DNA from: JAADFF01 sp013153035
GTDB taxonomy: Bacteria > Coprothermobacterota > Coprothermobacteria > Coprothermobacterales > JAADFF01
NCBI GenBank assembly: GCA_026184435.1
Contig: CP046447.1
Length of the DNA stretch: 64,000 nucleotides
Strand: one strand, 5' to 3'
The notes under the pieces were generated by a model. The model was given only the letters and a program-made list of their open reading frames with translations. It was not told where the DNA came from and ran no database searches. A program made the translations under genes and the position numbers. Positions 62,199 to 64,000 of the stretch are shown here, in pieces (the first letter of the stretch is position 1; each line of letters starts with the position of its first letter).

Positions 62199-63913
62199 AA
62201 CTGCTCTGGAAATATGTAAAGCGATATTGGATATGGGCCGTACTCGGTGTTATAGGTATGTTTCTTCAGATATTCTTTAAGCTTATTAATCCTTACCTTA
62301 TACGTATTCTTATAGACCAGTATATTTTAAAAAACGACTTTGTTGGCGCCACCCGCATGATGTATCTCATTTTAGGATTTACATTGGGTGTTGGTATACC
62401 TTTGATTTTCTCTTCGTGGGCTATTAATGTGCTGACATTTAAGGTGATGAAGGATATTCGTATGGATATGTTCAGACATATGATGCGGCAGGGGCTTTAC
62501 TTCTTCTCTAAGACACCGACAGGTGTTATTGTTACCCGTATTACCAATGATGTGGCCTCTGTGGGTGATGTGCTTGCGGGTAGTATTCCCGCTATCGTGT
62601 CAGATGTTTTTATCATTACAGGTGTTTGGGTGTTTCTGTTTCTTGTCAATACAAAATTGGCACTTATTGAGCTTGTGTTTGCCCCCATTATTGCCATTCT
62701 TGCCATAGGATTTGGTCGATGGCTCAGGGATTTATACTCTCATATTAGAGATGTCAGGGCAACCCTGAATATTAAATCTCAGGAGATACTGTCTGCTATT
62801 CCTATTATTCAGGTGTTTGTGCAGGTGCCACGTATAAAAAAAGATTATGAGAAGACATCACTTGAGTATAGAAATAGCCTATTTAAGGCATTCTTTATAA
62901 CGGATATCTTCAATGCCCTTTCGGGGCCTGTTCTTAAGACATCGATGCAGGCAACAGCTATTGTTGCCGGTGGCTATCTGATACTACGGGGTTCCTCTAC
63001 CATTGGTGATGTTGTGGCATTTCTTACATACATCAACTATCTCATAGAACCTATTAGAGATATAGCAGATAAGTACACAATGATACAAGATGCCACATCG
63101 GCAATCATGAAGATACAGCGCTTTATGAATGAAAATTGGTATATACCCGATGCCGAAAATCCACATACTGGTAGGCCAGAGGGCTATATTAGATACGATA
63201 ATGTTCATTTTGCATATCCCGGCACCAAGAAAGAGGTTATCAGAGGGGTGTCATTTGAAGCTCTTAAAGGTAAAAAGATTGCTCTTGTTGGTTTTACGGG
63301 TTCTGGTAAGTCTACCCTTTTGAATTTAGCCTTGAGGTTTTACGATGTGAATAAGGGTGCCATATATGTTGATGACATAGATATCAGGCAGTGGAAAAAA
63401 GATGACCTCAGAAGTGGTGCCGCTGTGGTGTTGCAAGAGCCTTTCCTGTTTAAGGGAACTATTAGGGACAATATTACTCTGGGTAGAGATATCCCCCTTG
63501 AGAGGGTTATAGATGCTGCCAAGAGAGTTCATGCCCACGATTTTATCAAAGATCTACCCAATGGATATGATACGATGGTTCTCTCCGGTGGTGCAAACCT
63601 CTCTGTAGGGCAAAGACAGCTGATATCTCTTGCCCGTGCTTTGGTGCATCATCCGTCTATTCTTATTCTTGATGAGGCAACGGCATCCATTGATAGTGAA
63701 ACAGAGAGACTTATACAGGAAGGCCTTGAAGAGGTTATGAAAGGACGTACAACACTTATGGTTGCCCATAGGCTTTCTACTATTCGTGAGGCTGACAAGA
63801 TATTGGTGCTTGACAGTGGAAGGGTGGTAGAAGAGGGTACCCATGAGGAACTTCTGAAAAAAAGAGGACTATATTATGAACTGTATATGCTTCAGTGGGC
63901 TTCTGGTCAGTAG
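62195..63913 (+). CDS. Heterodimeric ABC exporter subunit, consensus-site NBD
   Basis: A 572-residue half-transporter that pairs with the preceding subunit: GTGA overlap of start and stop. Six membrane helices, Walker A GFTGSGKST near 366, Q-loop VVLQEPF, signature LSVGQRQL near 468, Walker B LILDEATASID near 489 with the catalytic Glu, and VAHRLS H-loop. The signature has Val in place of the second Gly, the mirror of the Asp substitution in the partner. Together they form one competent and one non-canonical ATP site. Confidence 0.9.
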   Translation: MKLLWKYVKRYWIWAVLGVIGMFLQIFFKLINPYLIRILIDQYILKNDFVGATRMMYLILGFTLGVGIPLIFSSWAINVLTFKVMKDIRMDMFRHMMRQGLYFFSKTPTGVIVTRITNDVASVGDVLAGSIPAIVSDVFIITGVWVFLFLVNTKLALIELVFAPIIAILAIGFGRWLRDLYSHIRDVRATLNIKSQEILSAIPIIQVFVQVPRIKKDYEKTSLEYRNSLFKAFFITDIFNALSGPVLKTSMQATAIVAGGYLILRGSSTIGDVVAFLTYINYLIEPIRDIADKYTMIQDATSAIMKIQRFMNENWYIPDAENPHTGRPEGYIRYDNVHFAYPGTKKEVIRGVSFEALKGKKIALVGFTGSGKSTLLNLALRFYDVNKGAIYVDDIDIRQWKKDDLRSGAAVVLQEPFLFKGTIRDNITLGRDIPLERVIDAAKRVHAHDFIKDLPNGYDTMVLSGGANLSVGQRQLISLARALVHHPSILILDEATASIDSETERLIQEGLEEVMKGRTTLMVAHRLSTIREADKILVLDSGRVVEEGTHEELLKKRGLYYELYMLQWASGQ

Positions 63914-63964
63914 TTTTTGGTAGAATAAAGTATAAATAAATGTCTTAATAGGTGGTGATGTGCC

Positions 63965-64000
63965 TTGAATAAGTGGGTGTATGTTGGGTTATCCTCTATT
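63965..64000 (+). CDS. Start of a further gene, cut by the window edge
   Basis: TTG AAT AAG TGG begins a reading frame of 12 visible codons (MNKWVYVGLSSI), preceded by GGTGGTGATG. The residues look like the start of a membrane or signal segment. Nothing more can be said. Confidence 0.35.
   Translation, partial: MNKWVYVGLSSI

Overview
The window is a gene-dense bacterial chromosome segment; no gap between genes exceeds 300 bases. The case for a bacterium is strong: Shine-Dalgarno sequences of the GGAGGTG type, a TPP riboswitch, a CIRCE-type heat-shock operator, UvrB, DnaK/DnaJ, BioY, lipobox lipoproteins and SLH domains. GTG and TTG starts are common. An anaerobic or thermophilic lifestyle is suggested by two bacteriohemerythrins, a flavodoxin-like protein, a radical SAM protein resembling tungsten-cofactor maturases and a TM287/288-like exporter, but this is inference. 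I could not fix the phylum. No rRNA, tRNA, CRISPR array, transposase or prophage module was seen.

1-5 kb: the start of a creatininase-family gene, then an AT-rich OLD-family ATPase/TOPRIM nuclease and a small membrane protein with presenilin-type GxGD and PAxP motifs. An 18-bp direct repeat lies on each side of this pair. A large lipoprotein follows. 5-12.7 kb: a chemoreceptor, an SLH-domain surface protein, a BsuPI-domain lipoprotein, a HEAT-like protein, an orphan class I glutaminase, oligoendopeptidase F and a decayed second copy of the 3' tail of that gene. 12.6-16.9 kb (minus strand): a vitamin and cofactor block, TPP riboswitch-thiX-thiY-thiZ, then a NifX-like protein, a membrane protein and bioY.

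17-25 kb: a CPA2-type cation/proton antiporter and a group of secreted lipoproteins, including two adjacent paralogues of propeller-like appearance. 25-30 kb: a flavodoxin-like protein, a J-domain protein and tldD/tldE. 30-34.5 kb: hemerythrin, chemoreceptor, an ArsB/CitM-type permease and a DUF2202 protein with a Met/Gly/His-rich tail. 34.7-42 kb: uvrB, a YdjM-like membrane protein, a flavin-reductase-like protein, a secreted protein built from three copies of an unrecognised domain, and a PhoU-like/PiT/PiT phosphate cluster. The permease, the DUF2202 gene and the three-repeat gene share a GTGACAC palindrome in their promoters.

42-51 kb: dnaJ followed by two overlapping HD-domain signalling proteins, two secreted proteins and dnaK under a CIRCE-like operator. 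51-64 kb: a radical SAM/SPASM protein, a thioredoxin-like lipoprotein, a split ChrA pair, a dCache chemoreceptor, a second hemerythrin, an FKBP-type lipoprotein and a heterodimeric ABC exporter whose two ATP sites look asymmetric. Much of the window thus serves the cell envelope: at least nine lipoproteins, three chemoreceptors, an SLH protein and many transporters.
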